The notes: generated by a model from the sequence alone, not told the origin. Numbered from the stretch's first letter, positions 51,009-60,823 are shown. The stretch: DNA of 64,000 nucleotides from JABDQZ01 sp050049775 (GCA_050049775.1 JASFVP010000007.1:27009-91008), one strand, 5' to 3'. A program made the numbers and translations.

Positions 51009-52319
51009 TCAGGCAAACTGGGCTTCTTCGGTTGAGCCACTCAAGGCGACAACAGAGGAAGCCCCTCCCTGTATCACTGTGGTGATATCGTCAAAATAGC
51101 CTGCACCAACTTCCTGTTGATGCGATACAAAGGTGTAACCTTTTTCCCTGGCGGCAAACTCGGGCGCCTGCACCTTTTCCACATAGTGTTTCATGCCCTC
51201 GCCGCGCGCGTATTCGTACGCCAGGTCAAACATGTTGAACCACATATTGTGAATGCCGGCCAGGGTGATGAACTGGTATTTGTAACCGTATTCGCTGAGC
51301 TTGTCCTGGAACCTGGCAATGGTTTTGTCATCGAGATTCTTCTGCCAGTTAAAGCTCGGTGAACAGTTATAGGCGAGCAACTTGTTCGGGTTTTTCGCCA
51401 ACACCGCTTCGGCAAATTCACGCGCGAAGCCCAGATCTGGCGTGCCGGTTTCACACCACACCAGGTCGGCATAAGGCGCATACGCCAGTCCACGGCTGAT
51501 CGCCTGTTCCAGACCGTTTTTGACCTGGTAGAAACCTTCGCTGGTGCGTTTGCCGGTGACAAAGGGCTGGTCGTAAGCATCCACATCCGACGTCAGCAAA
51601 TTGGCCGCCTCGGCATCCGTACGCGCCAGCAACAAGGTGGGCACTCCCATAACATCCGCAGCCAGCCGTGCGGCCGTGAGTTTTTGCACGGCTTCCTGCG
51701 TAGGCACCAGCACCTTGCCACCCATGTGGCCGCATTTCTTGACTGCTGCCAACTGGTCTTCAAAATGCACACCGGAAGCGCCGGCGGCAATCATGTTTTT
51801 CATCAATTCAAATGCGTTTAGCACGCCACCGAATCCGGCTTCTGCATCGGCCACGATGGGCAGGAAGTAATCGACATAGTCTTTGTCTTCAGGATCAACT
51901 CCCTTGGCCCACTGGATTTCATCAGCGCGCTTGAAGCTGTTGTTGATTCTTCTCACCATCGTTGGCACGGAGTCGTAGGCATACAGCGACTGGTCGGGAT
52001 ACATGGTTTCAGAGGTATTGCCATCAGCGGCAACCTGCCAGCCCGACAGATAGATCGCTTCAATCCCAGCCTTGGCCTGCTGCATGGCCTGGCCGGCCGT
52101 GATCGCCCCCATGCAATTGACATAGCCTTTCCTGGCTTCGCCGTCGTGCACCAGCTTCCACAATTTTTCGGCCCCTTGCCGGGCATAAGTGCACTCGGTT
52201 TGCATGGAACCGCGCAGGCGCACCACGTCTGCCGCCGTGTAATTTCTCTCCACATCGGTCCATCGCGGGTTTTCCTGCCAGTCTTTTTCCAGTGCCTGTA
52301 TTTGCTCATGTCTACTCAT
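51009..52319 (-). CDS. aceA: Isocitrate lyase
   Basis: First step of the glyoxylate shunt: isocitrate to glyoxylate and succinate. 436 residues with KKCGHMGGKVLVPTQEA carrying the active-site Cys and Lys (KKCGHMGGK), the substrate loop ADAEAGFGGVLNAFELMKN, RTDAEAANLLTSDVD and the C-terminal TTVIQGGASSVVALSGSTE. Length and order are normal for the bacterial enzyme. Divergent from malate synthase G. Confidence 0.95.
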   Translation of the reverse strand: MSRHEQIQALEKDWQENPRWTDVERNYTAADVVRLRGSMQTECTYARQGAEKLWKLVHDGEARKGYVNCMGAITAGQAMQQAKAGIEAIYLSGWQVAADGNTSETMYPDQSLYAYDSVPTMVRRINNSFKRADEIQWAKGVDPEDKDYVDYFLPIVADAEAGFGGVLNAFELMKNMIAAGASGVHFEDQLAAVKKCGHMGGKVLVPTQEAVQKLTAARLAADVMGVPTLLLARTDAEAANLLTSDVDAYDQPFVTGKRTSEGFYQVKNGLEQAISRGLAYAPYADLVWCETGTPDLGFAREFAEAVLAKNPNKLLAYNCSPSFNWQKNLDDKTIARFQDKLSEYGYKYQFITLAGIHNMWFNMFDLAYEYARGEGMKHYVEKVQAPEFAAREKGYTFVSHQQEVGAGYFDDITTVIQGGASSVVALSGSTEEAQFA

Positions 52320-52534
52320 TGCCAGCCTCCGATGGATTTAAAGTTCACGGTGTTTGTGTTTTTCACTATAGGGGAAGCGCCGGCTCGTTTTTCTAATTTG
52401 TTTAAATAGCTTGTATTTAATTAATCAATACTAAGACCGAATAATATCCACTAAAGTTAATACAACAAAAAGTAGTAAAAGCGTTGAAAGGCCCGGGTTC
52501 ACTCCTCAACCAGGACCACAACATCACACCGGAA

Positions 52535-52549
52535 AGGAGGTGCAGCGTG
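52535..52549 (+). promoter_or_regulatory. Strong ribosome site deciding the glcB start
   Basis: AGGAGG at 52535-52540 lies 6 bp before GTG 52547. The frame opens further upstream, but this site and the resulting ERVQKGTLQVARVL start fit other malate synthase G proteins. Confidence 0.75.
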
Positions 52550-54769
52550 GAAAGAGTTCAGAAAGGCACACTACAGGTTGCCAGGGTTTTAGCGGACTTT
52601 ATCGAACAGGAAGCCCTACCCGGTACGGATGTTCATGTTGAAGGCTTCTGGCAGGGGTTTGAAAAATTAATCGACGAACTGGCGCCAAAAAACAAATCAT
52701 TGCTGGAAAAAAGAGACCAGCTGCAACTGCTGATCGATAACTGGCATTTGCAAAACAAAGGCGGGCAACAAGACCTTGCCGCCTATAAAACTTTTTTGCA
52801 GGAGATTGGTTATCTGTTACCGGAGGTGGAAGATTTCCAGGTATCCACTGAACACGTCGATGCGGAAATTTCTGAAATTGCCGGCCCGCAACTGGTCGTA
52901 CCGATCAACAACGCACGTTATGCATTAAACGCGGCCAATGCGCGTTGGGGCAGCCTGTTTAATGCCTTGTATGGTACCGATGTCATCGAAGAACAACCCG
53001 GTTATGAAAGAGATGTCACCTATAACCCGTCCAGGGGCAGCAAGGTTTTTGAATTTACCAACCGTCTGCTGGACCAGGCAATACCACTGCAAAACGCCAG
53101 TCACTCTGACGTTCGTGAGTATCGCCTGGTAGATGCCGATCAAGACAGTAAACAGGTTGAATGCATTCTCTCTAATGGTTCCCGCACCTCATTAAGCAAT
53201 GCAGAAAGCTTTGTCGGTTATCAACACAGTGAAGGCGCTGTAACAAAACTGCTGTTTCGCCATCATGGCCTGCATCTGGTATTGCGTTTTGATCCCAGTG
53301 TTTCCGCCTGCCAACGTCACCCCGCCGGGATTTGCGATGTGATACTGGAATCGGCCGTCACCTCGATCCAGGACTTCGAGGACTCCGTCGCTGCCGTTGA
53401 TACAGAAGACAAAATCGAGGCGTATCGGAACTGGCTCGGCCTGATGCAAGGCAACCTGACCGCCAGATTTAATAAAGGCTATCGCATCGTTGAGCGCAGC
53501 ATGCAACCCGACCATAACTACCTGTCACCGACTGGCGAATCCTTTACCTTGCCCGGACGCAGCCTGATGCTGGTGCGAAATGTCGGTCACTTAATGACCA
53601 GCGACGCCATCCTGACACAAGACGGCGACGAGGTTCCCGAAGGTATCATGGATGCCATGATCACCAGTTTGATTGCGATACACGATCTGAAGCGCGGCAC
53701 GCAGGGCAATAGCCGTAGCGGCAGTATCTACATCGTCAAACCCAAAATGCATGGCCCGGAAGAAGTCGCCTTCAGTGTTGAACTGTTCGCCCGCGTCGAG
53801 TCCGTACTCGGCCTGCCGCGCAACACCTTGAAGATCGGCATCATGGATGAGGAGCGCCGGACTTCCCTCAATCTCAAGGCCTGTATCGCCGCGGCAAAGG
53901 AACGCATCATTTTCATCAACACCGGCTTTCTCGATCGTACCGGCGACGAGATTCACACCAGCATGGAAGCCGGCCCCATGCAGCGCAAGGAAGCCATGAA
54001 GCAGCAAACCTGGATCAAGGCATACGAAGATCGTAACGTCGATATCGGACTGCTGACCGGACTGCCCGGCCATGGCCAGATCGGCAAAGGTATGTGGCCG
54101 AAACCCGACGATCTGTTTGCCATGCTGGATGAAAAAATCAGCCATCCGCTGGCTGGCGCCAATTGCGCCTGGGTGCCATCGCCCACGGCCGCAACACTGC
54201 ACGCCATCCACTACCATCAGGTCGATGTGCGCAAGCAACAGCAGCAGCTTGCCGAGCGTACAACTGCCAGCATTGACGACATGCTGACCATTCCGCTGGT
54301 TGATCCGGACAGTCTGACCGAGATGGAAATACTCCAGGAAATTGATAACAACGTGCAGGGCATTCTCGGCTATGTCGTGCGCTGGATCGATCAGGGCGTT
54401 GGCTGTTCCAAGGTGCCGGACATTCACAACATCGGTCTGATGGAAGACCGGGCCACGTTAAGAATTTCCAGCCAGCATCTGGCAAACTGGCTGCATCATG
54501 GCGTTTGCAGCAAAGAGCAGGTCATGTCGAGTCTCAATCGAATGGCCGCCAAGGTTGATAACCAGAACAGTAGCGATACCAGTTACCATCCCATGAGCAC
54601 CGACCTGGACCATAACATTGCCTTCCAGGCCGCTTGTGACCTGATCTTCAAGGGCAGAGAGCAGCCCAACGGCTATACCGAACCCGTACTGCACCACTAC
54701 AGAAGGGAAGCCAAAGCCGCACAACAGGCAATCGCGCTGCAGCCATTAAAGGCCTCGCAGTATCGATAA
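52547..54769 (+). CDS. glcB: Malate synthase G
   Basis: 740 residues from GTG 52547. Single-chain monomeric synthase with the G-type layout: N-terminal helices, then RNVGHLMTSDAILTQDGDEVPEG, KMHGPEEVAFSVELFARVE, GIMDEERRTSLNLKACIAA (catalytic/glyoxylate-binding), INTGFLDRTGDEIHTSMEAG, MEDRATLRISSQHLANWL (acetyl-CoA-contacting). Condenses glyoxylate and acetyl-CoA to malate. Divergent from aceA, and followed 138 bp later by mqo, which oxidises that malate. Confidence 0.95.
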   Translation: MERVQKGTLQVARVLADFIEQEALPGTDVHVEGFWQGFEKLIDELAPKNKSLLEKRDQLQLLIDNWHLQNKGGQQDLAAYKTFLQEIGYLLPEVEDFQVSTEHVDAEISEIAGPQLVVPINNARYALNAANARWGSLFNALYGTDVIEEQPGYERDVTYNPSRGSKVFEFTNRLLDQAIPLQNASHSDVREYRLVDADQDSKQVECILSNGSRTSLSNAESFVGYQHSEGAVTKLLFRHHGLHLVLRFDPSVSACQRHPAGICDVILESAVTSIQDFEDSVAAVDTEDKIEAYRNWLGLMQGNLTARFNKGYRIVERSMQPDHNYLSPTGESFTLPGRSLMLVRNVGHLMTSDAILTQDGDEVPEGIMDAMITSLIAIHDLKRGTQGNSRSGSIYIVKPKMHGPEEVAFSVELFARVESVLGLPRNTLKIGIMDEERRTSLNLKACIAAAKERIIFINTGFLDRTGDEIHTSMEAGPMQRKEAMKQQTWIKAYEDRNVDIGLLTGLPGHGQIGKGMWPKPDDLFAMLDEKISHPLAGANCAWVPSPTAATLHAIHYHQVDVRKQQQQLAERTTASIDDMLTIPLVDPDSLTEMEILQEIDNNVQGILGYVVRWIDQGVGCSKVPDIHNIGLMEDRATLRISSQHLANWLHHGVCSKEQVMSSLNRMAAKVDNQNSSDTSYHPMSTDLDHNIAFQAACDLIFKGREQPNGYTEPVLHHYRREAKAAQQAIALQPLKASQYR

Positions 54770-54773
54770 AGGA

Positions 54774-54789
54774 GCAGGCTGTCCTGCTG
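54774..54789 (+). terminator. Hairpin after glcB
   Basis: AGCAGG and CCTGCT pair perfectly around a CTGT loop, 5 bp after the glcB stop. No T-run. A second hairpin CACTGGC/GCCAGTG lies at 54842-54864 before mqo. Confidence 0.45.
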
Positions 54790-54907
54790 GATATACCGGT
54801 ATTTACGTTAGTGGTAGAGTTCATGAACAGGTGAACCCTGCCACTGGCGTCCAGCTTGCCAGTGCAGTCACCAGGGAAGCAGCTTAAGGTCACACAAAGA
54901 ATTTGGC

Positions 54908-56299
54908 ATGAACCCAGTATTCGACTTATTAATCGTTGGCGGCGGCATCAGCGGCTCGGCATTGCTGTATCTGACCAGCCGCTACTCCGACATCAAACAC
55001 ATCGGCATGCTGGAGAAATACGCGGCACCGGCCCGGGTCAACTCACTGCACAGCAACAACAGCCAGACCTTGCATTGCGGTGATATCGAGACCAACTACA
55101 AACTGGAAAAAGCCCTGAAAGTGCAGCGCGCCGCACGCATGGTGGAAAAATACTCTACCGCGCAACCGGACATTGACCACCTGATTTTCAAATATCCCAA
55201 AATGGTGCTGGGTGTTGGCGAAAAAGAATGCCACCAGCTTCGTGAACGCTACACCATGCTTGCGCCGCATTATCCACGGCTGAAGGTTCTGGAAGCACGC
55301 GACATTGCCAAAATCGAACCGGTTGTCGCCTATCGCAACGAAAGCCTGCGTCCGGAGGAAATTGTCGCGTTAGGCTCTGAAGACGAATATACTGCCGTCA
55401 ACTTTGAAGCATTGGCGCGTTCTTTTGTTCGCCAGGCGCAGCGCGTTGCAGACAAGCAGGTCGATGTCGAATACAACCAGCACGTCAAACACATCAAGCA
55501 CCAGAACGATCTGTTTGTAGTTGAAACCAATCACACCTGTTTCCGCGCCAAAGCCATCGTGGTTTGCGCCGGCGGCCATAGCCTCAAACTGGCTCATGAC
55601 CTTGGCTATGGCCATCACTACTCGGTATTGCCGGTCGCCGGCAGTTATTACTTCAGCCCCCAGGTACTGAAGGGCAAGGTGTATACGGTACAAAACGACA
55701 AGCTGCCGTTTGCCGCCATTCATGGCGACCCGGATGTCATGGTGCCAGGCAAAACCCGCTGGGGACCAACCGCCCTGGTATTGCCGGTACTGGAACGTTA
55801 CAACTGGGACACCATGAAAGACTTCTTTCGGATCTTCCAGTTTGATCAAAAGGTGGCCAACGTATTGTTCGACCTGGTCAAGGTACCGGACATTCGCAAT
55901 TACATGTTCAAGAACATGCTGTTCGAGATTCCGCTACTGGGTAAAAGCCTGTTTCTGAAAGACGCCAGAAAAATCGTGCCGGACATGAAATTCAAGGACC
56001 TGTGCTTCGCCCATCATGTCGGCGGCATACGCCCACAACTGATCCACAAGGACAAACGCCAGCTACTGATGGGTGAAGCCAAGATCGATACCGGCGCTGG
56101 CGCCATCTTCAACATGACACCTTCCCCTGGCGCTACCTGTTGCCTGGAAAATGCAGAGGTCGATTTGCGCTCGGTGGCAAAATTCCTGGATGCCAGGATT
56201 GATGAAGAGCTTTTCGCGAATGACCTGTTGGCAGAAGACACACGGCATGAATCAAGCGACTTACCCGCCAGAATCATCACCGGCGATGATGCCGGTTGA
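54908..56299 (+). CDS. mqo: Malate:quinone oxidoreductase
   Basis: 463 residues. FAD-binding DLLIVGGGISGSALLYL start, GSEDEYTAVNFEALA, KAIVVCAGGHSLKLAHDLGYG and the C-terminal VGGIRPQLIHKDKRQLLMGEAK and NMTPSPGATCCLENAE motifs of the Mqo family. Membrane-associated enzyme that feeds malate electrons to quinone. 138 bp after glcB, likely in the same transcript or a separate one. A degraded copy of its 3' end lies at 60932-61108. Confidence 0.88.
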   Translation: MNPVFDLLIVGGGISGSALLYLTSRYSDIKHIGMLEKYAAPARVNSLHSNNSQTLHCGDIETNYKLEKALKVQRAARMVEKYSTAQPDIDHLIFKYPKMVLGVGEKECHQLRERYTMLAPHYPRLKVLEARDIAKIEPVVAYRNESLRPEEIVALGSEDEYTAVNFEALARSFVRQAQRVADKQVDVEYNQHVKHIKHQNDLFVVETNHTCFRAKAIVVCAGGHSLKLAHDLGYGHHYSVLPVAGSYYFSPQVLKGKVYTVQNDKLPFAAIHGDPDVMVPGKTRWGPTALVLPVLERYNWDTMKDFFRIFQFDQKVANVLFDLVKVPDIRNYMFKNMLFEIPLLGKSLFLKDARKIVPDMKFKDLCFAHHVGGIRPQLIHKDKRQLLMGEAKIDTGAGAIFNMTPSPGATCCLENAEVDLRSVAKFLDARIDEELFANDLLAEDTRHESSDLPARIITGDDAG

Positions 56300-56328
56300 G
56301 AGGAATTACCCAGGCGGTTTTATCGAAC

Positions 56329-56350
56329 GCCTTCGTTCTCAGGCTTTTTT
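56329..56350 (+). terminator. Terminator candidate after mqo
   Basis: GCCT and AGGC form a small stem around TCGTTCTC and are followed by TTTTTT, between the convergent mqo and PepSY genes. The stem is short. It overlaps the end of the PepSY gene. Confidence 0.4.
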
Positions 56351-57958
56351 GTATGACCAGACGCTATCTTGCGGGACTCCCTGGTAAACACGTCGACTGG
56401 TAGCGCTCGCCATCCAGACAAAACAACCACCGGCTACCAGAGCCGTCAGGTCGACGCCCAGTGTTGCCGGGCTTTGGTGCGCCCACATACCCATTGAGGG
56501 TAATACCCATGCCAGCAGGCTGGTCAGTGGAATGAAGAAGGTAAACGCGGCTGCAACACGCAGTAAATCAATCGAAGCCCTTGCGGCGCCTCGGACAAAC
56601 GCCCAGGCCACGCTGCCGAAAAACACCGCGTAGTAGACGTATTGGTGCCACGCGGTAAGATCGTCGACATGGCCATTCAACCATTTGGCCGCGGCGATCG
56701 TCAGTGAGATACCGCCAATACAGCCGAGACTCACACCCACGGTGAGGTTGGCCATGATCGATACATCTGTGCGTTGCTTCGGTAGTGGCGCAGTTTTACG
56801 TTGTTTTTTTCGTCGACTTTCAACCCACAACAGATTGCCGCTGAAGAACAGCCATGCCCCGGCGAGCGCCAGCAGGAAGTAGGCCCAGCGCACGGTGTTG
56901 CCGCCATAGTTGGCGAAATGCAAAGCGAAAAAACTGCTGACTGTTGTTGATGCGGCACTTTGTTTGCCCGGTAGAAATTCCGTGCTGAGCACTTCGCCGG
57001 TGTAGGGATTGATCGGCACGAAGCCCCCCGGAGCCCTTGGAGCGATCGCCGTTCGATCGTGCCCCCAGACCCGGACAACCGCACGAGGTGTTGTCACAGC
57101 CAGATACTGCAACATATGTGGCTCAAAGCCGGGCGATTGCGCTTGCGCGCGCGCCACCAGCTCTGCAGGCGGCAACAGCATGTCCGGATTGGTTGGCTGA
57201 TCCACTGCGGCAGGCGGCTGTGCGGCACGAAAAATCTCACGCATCTTGCCGTCGTGAATCACGACATCCTGCAAACTGTAAATGCCATCATGATAGGCAA
57301 ACACGACCGCCGTTAACGCCATAACCAGATGCAGCGGCAGGCTGGCAATACCGACGACATTGTGCGCATCCAGCCACATGCGCTTGAGATTTTTCCCCAG
57401 ACGCAGCGCGAAAAAATCCTTTACCAGGGTCGGCAACAAAACAATGACGCCGGATACCAGGGCCAGGCTGTACAGGACGGCGACCACGCCCATCACCCAG
57501 CGATTGACTTCCGAATCAACCGGCAGGCCGACGACCCGATGCAAGGTGTCGATAAAATCGGCCAGCCGTGAGGGCTTCGCCTGTTCGGTGAGAACCGTAC
57601 CATCGGTTTGCAGCGAAGCGACCCGATACTGGTTGGATAAAGTGTCATGATCGTCCGCGCCTTCCGGTTGTATTTCCCAGCTTACACGACCCGGCAGATG
57701 TTCAGATGGCGTCAGATAGAGATGCAGGCTTTTGGCGGCTTCGGGATTTGTCCTGACGGCATGTGAGATCAGTGCCGGTGTATCCTCCAGCGAAATACTG
57801 TCTACCTGTTGCAGGCTCGGCGGCGAAGCCCAGCGGGCGATCGGTTCCTTGAAGACGGTAAGTGCCCCGGCATAAAACGCAATGAACAAGGCAAGACCGC
57901 CGATGATGCCGGTCCAGGTATGCACGGATTTGTACAGTCGAATGATGTCAGAGCGCAC
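56339..57958 (-). CDS. PepSY-associated transmembrane protein (PiuB-type)
   Basis: 539 residues with four or more helices and PepSY domains in the periplasm. YKSVHTWTGIIGGLALFIAF is the N-terminal anchor of the family, WLDAHNVVGIASLPLHLVMALTAVV the second, and NPYTGEVLSTEFLPG the PepSY-type loop. Such proteins sit next to siderophore receptors and help iron release or reduction, though the mechanism is poorly known. GTG start 57958. Downstream of the TonB receptor operon. Confidence 0.82.
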   Translation of the reverse strand: MRSDIIRLYKSVHTWTGIIGGLALFIAFYAGALTVFKEPIARWASPPSLQQVDSISLEDTPALISHAVRTNPEAAKSLHLYLTPSEHLPGRVSWEIQPEGADDHDTLSNQYRVASLQTDGTVLTEQAKPSRLADFIDTLHRVVGLPVDSEVNRWVMGVVAVLYSLALVSGVIVLLPTLVKDFFALRLGKNLKRMWLDAHNVVGIASLPLHLVMALTAVVFAYHDGIYSLQDVVIHDGKMREIFRAAQPPAAVDQPTNPDMLLPPAELVARAQAQSPGFEPHMLQYLAVTTPRAVVRVWGHDRTAIAPRAPGGFVPINPYTGEVLSTEFLPGKQSAASTTVSSFFALHFANYGGNTVRWAYFLLALAGAWLFFSGNLLWVESRRKKQRKTAPLPKQRTDVSIMANLTVGVSLGCIGGISLTIAAAKWLNGHVDDLTAWHQYVYYAVFFGSVAWAFVRGAARASIDLLRVAAAFTFFIPLTSLLAWVLPSMGMWAHQSPATLGVDLTALVAGGCFVWMASATSRRVYQGVPQDSVWSYKKA

Positions 57959-57976
57959 GGGCCATTCTCCAAAGCG

Positions 57977-58264
57977 TTAAAATTGGCGCAGCAAAAAATA
58001 CAGGGAAAAAACCAGCAGGTTGGCCAGTGCAAGCCAGATCCACGCCTGCCGGCCATCCCGAAACAGGAAAGTCATACTGAGCACCGTGAGCCAGACCGGC
58101 GCCACCAGCCACATGGCAAGCTGGACTTTAACGTTGGCCATCATCTCCGGCCCCATCAGCATGAACAATCCGCTGCAACCCAGGCCCAATAAAAAACCCA
58201 GCAGGCTGCCAGCCAGGGATTTACTCAGCCAATCGCGCTGAATCCTTACCGTATCGCCAGTCAT
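57977..58264 (-). CDS. Small membrane protein of iron-uptake operon (DUF3649-like)
   Basis: 95 residues with three helices (SLAGSLLGFLLGLGCSGLF, VQLAMWLVAPVWLTVLSM, WIWLALANLLVFSLYFLL). Position between the TonB receptor operon genes and the PepSY gene matches proteins described as DUF3649 in siderophore loci. Assignment rests mainly on context. Starts inside the end of the next gene upstream (4 bp overlap). Confidence 0.6.
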   Translation of the reverse strand: MTGDTVRIQRDWLSKSLAGSLLGFLLGLGCSGLFMLMGPEMMANVKVQLAMWLVAPVWLTVLSMTFLFRDGRQAWIWLALANLLVFSLYFLLRQF

Positions 58265-58548
58265 GAAGATTTCTTCCGCATTGAAAAAAGCACACCCAGA
58301 TAGGGAAAGGACACGAACAACAACATAATCCAGACAAGCCAGACAAACACGGCGGCGGCGCCCTGCATACTGCTCATCAACACAACCAGACCGGCGATCA
58401 GCAACAACACGCCACCCCAGACGTTGATACGGGAAGTCCTGCTGTGCGCCAGCCAGCGCTGATGCGGCGAGTCCAGGTAAATCGCAATACAGCCTGCCAA
58501 TACAATCAATAACCCGCCGGTGAAACTCGCTATCATGTCATGCACCAT
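58261..58548 (-). CDS. Small membrane protein of iron-uptake operon (DUF3325-like)
   Basis: 95 residues with three helices (FTGGLLIVLAGCIAIYL, VWGGVLLLIAGLVVLM, VFVWLVWIMLLFVSFPYL). The short basic loop RWLAHSRTSRIN between the first two fits DUF3325 proteins of siderophore loci. Call from context and pattern. Overlaps the next gene by 4 bp. Confidence 0.6.
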   Translation of the reverse strand: MVHDMIASFTGGLLIVLAGCIAIYLDSPHQRWLAHSRTSRINVWGGVLLLIAGLVVLMSSMQGAAAVFVWLVWIMLLFVSFPYLGVLFSMRKKSS

Positions 58549-58609
58549 CAGCTCTCATCGCAGCAACGCTTCCCTTTGGCCTGCCTGTTACAGTCCGAGC
58601 AAAACCTTC

Positions 58610-60643
58610 TCAGAAGGAGTAAGTAACCGAAACACCGACATTGCGCCGCTCCACCACATCCACATAACCGCTCGGGTAACGGGCGCTCGGCGGTTCAACA
58701 ACACGATAAGCCTTTTCATCGGTCAGGTTGTTGATATAGGCGGAGAGCAACCAGTCGTCGGTTTCGTAGTCCGCGCTCAGCTTGGCGATGGCATAACCGT
58801 CGACCTTGCGCTCGGCGGTGTTTTCCAGATCACCGTAATAGTCATCGATGTAATTCACTGCAGCGCTGATGCTTAAGGCGTCGCTCGGGTAATAGGTGCC
58901 ACCGAGGTTTGCAGTGAAACTGGGCGCTGAGTTCAGCTCATTGCCGGTCGCACTGGCATAACCCGCGCCGGCATCCTTGATTTCCGTGTGCAACAAGCCG
59001 AGTCCAGTGGTCAATTGCAGGTCGGGTGTTACCCAGGCGGAAGCTTCCAGTTCGGCGCCGTAGGTGGCGACATCATTCATGTTCACGATGCGCCGTGTGG
59101 AACTCAACGCCTGGTAGCCATCGTAATCGTTATAGAAAAGGTTGCCCCTGAGGTTGATGGTATCGCCGGCCAGACTGCTGCGTACGCTGACCTCGAAGGT
59201 GTTAACCGTTTCCTCGTCGTAGTAATAGTATTCCGAAGCGGCAACACTGAGCGCACCACCGGCGGAGTTGTAGCCTTTCCTGGCGCTGAAACCAATGGTT
59301 GTCTGCTCAGACCAGTCGTATTGGAAGGCGATCTTGGGCAAGACGATGGTGTTGCTTTCATCCAGCGTCTCGGAAATGACCCCGTAGGTAAAATCACGCC
59401 GTTGTGATTCGTGCTCGACACGTCCACCACCGGTCACAATCCAGCGATCGCTCAAGGCGTAGTTGACTTCACCGTAGACGGCCTGCGAATCGCTGCTGTC
59501 ATCGCCGTTGTACAGAACAGCTCCGGTACTGTTGACGTCCTGGTCACGTTCAAAGAATGCCAGACCGATATGGCCATTGAGCTGCCGGTTGCCCTCGCCG
59601 AAGTTCAGCTTGGCATCCAGTGATTTGTTGGTTTCGTCAAACACCAGATATTGTTCATCGGCCGGGTCCGCGGTGTAACTGTTAAAACCGAATTTGTAAT
59701 CCATACTGGCGGCAATGACATCAATGGATGTGCGGTTGTTGAAACGGTAGCCGAGTTTCAGGCTGGTCGTTTCCGATGCTGTATCCATGTTGCGAAAGAA
59801 AAGACGGTTATAGGCCCACGGATCGTCGGCCGTGTAATAGGTGCGTCCGGCATCGCCCTGCTCGGTGTTTTTCGAAAATGTCAGCAAGGCATCGAGGTCT
59901 TCCGTCAGCTTCCACAACAGCTTGCCTCGGTAACGTTCGGACGTGACCTCATTGAGATCGTAATCCGCCGGATTGGTGGCGAACTCCTGGTCATTCGTAA
60001 CGGTTTCGGCATCCAGCATTTGTCCGTAGAAACGAAATGCCAGCTTGTCCTCGACAATCGGACCGGACAGCATCACCGCCTTATCCCAGTAATTTTCCTG
60101 ATTGCGATAACCGACCCGCACCGCCCCTTCCCAATCAAAAGTCGGGTCCTTGGTCTTGATATAAATCGCGCCACCGATGCTGTTACGTCCGTTATTGGTG
60201 GACTGCGGACCACGATAGACCTCGACCTGTTCAACATCCCACAACCCCAGGTCGCCGGTGAAATCGGCAACAAAAGGTTCCGTGACGCCATCGGTCAGAA
60301 CCGACACACGCGGCTTGGCCCCACCGGAGATGGAATTAAAGCCACCGGCGGCTCCGTTACCGTCGACGCCACGAATGCTGGGCACCACACCGGTCTGCGT
60401 GATGACGTTCGGCGTGTCCGAGATGGCATCCCGTAATGTCTGGTTCTGGGTTGTACGCAACTCTTCATTGCCAATGACGGAAACCGAGGAAGTCGTTCTT
60501 TTCAGCGAGCGTTCCTGTTTTTCGCCACTTACAACAATTGCATCCAGTGATACAACGGGCTGATTGCCCGCAGCGTAGGCCGCTGAACCAGCAATGTTTG
60601 AGAATCCTGCGCACATCATCGCAGTGAAAAGTCGTCTATTCAT
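58610..60643 (-). CDS. TonB-dependent siderophore-type receptor
   Basis: 677 residues from ATG 60643 (TTG 60667 with AGGAG upstream is an alternative). Signal peptide ending near AAYA, plug domain (SVSVIGNEELRTTQNQTLRD, GVVPSIRGVDGNGAAGG, VEVYRGPQSTNNGRNSIGG) and a barrel ending VERRNVGVSVTYSF with a terminal aromatic. A TonB box (IVVSGEK-like) is near the mature N-terminus. Imports an iron chelate. The chelate cannot be named. Fur box upstream, PepSY and two small membrane genes downstream. Confidence 0.88.
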   Translation of the reverse strand: MNRRLFTAMMCAGFSNIAGSAAYAAGNQPVVSLDAIVVSGEKQERSLKRTTSSVSVIGNEELRTTQNQTLRDAISDTPNVITQTGVVPSIRGVDGNGAAGGFNSISGGAKPRVSVLTDGVTEPFVADFTGDLGLWDVEQVEVYRGPQSTNNGRNSIGGAIYIKTKDPTFDWEGAVRVGYRNQENYWDKAVMLSGPIVEDKLAFRFYGQMLDAETVTNDQEFATNPADYDLNEVTSERYRGKLLWKLTEDLDALLTFSKNTEQGDAGRTYYTADDPWAYNRLFFRNMDTASETTSLKLGYRFNNRTSIDVIAASMDYKFGFNSYTADPADEQYLVFDETNKSLDAKLNFGEGNRQLNGHIGLAFFERDQDVNSTGAVLYNGDDSSDSQAVYGEVNYALSDRWIVTGGGRVEHESQRRDFTYGVISETLDESNTIVLPKIAFQYDWSEQTTIGFSARKGYNSAGGALSVAASEYYYYDEETVNTFEVSVRSSLAGDTINLRGNLFYNDYDGYQALSSTRRIVNMNDVATYGAELEASAWVTPDLQLTTGLGLLHTEIKDAGAGYASATGNELNSAPSFTANLGGTYYPSDALSISAAVNYIDDYYGDLENTAERKVDGYAIAKLSADYETDDWLLSAYINNLTDEKAYRVVEPPSARYPSGYVDVVERRNVGVSVTYSF

Positions 60644-60701
60644 GATTGCGTAAACACAGGGATACAAAACATCCCCGCTCCTATGAAATTTTAAAGAATG
60701 C

Positions 60702-60722
60702 GAATAATAATGATTATTATTT
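60702..60722. promoter_or_regulatory. Fur box upstream of the TonB receptor
   Basis: AATAATAATGATTATTATT is a near-perfect inverted repeat close to the Fur consensus GATAATGATAATCATTATC, about 60 bp before the receptor start. Iron repression of the whole operon is expected. Confidence 0.8.
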
Positions 60723-60791
60723 AGATATACAACTATTTCTTTTTGTAATTCGAGGAAACGCGGAAAATACGGTCAGCGATTGCGCATAAAA

Positions 60792-60813
60792 AAAACCGCA
60801 TAAGTGCGGTTTT
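60792..60813. terminator. Bidirectional hairpin terminator
   Basis: AAAACCGCA and TGCGGTTTT form a nine-base stem with a TAAG loop, preceded by an A-run and ended by T, so it could work in either direction. No complete gene ends here. A 74-bp block after it is repeated near 62248. Confidence 0.6.
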
Positions 60814-60823
60814 GTGGAATATG

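Noticed and set aside
53591..54427. A 278-codon minus-strand frame
   Set aside because: Antisense to glcB. No ribosome site or family pattern.
59651..60436. A 261-codon plus-strand frame
   Set aside because: Antisense to the TonB receptor gene.
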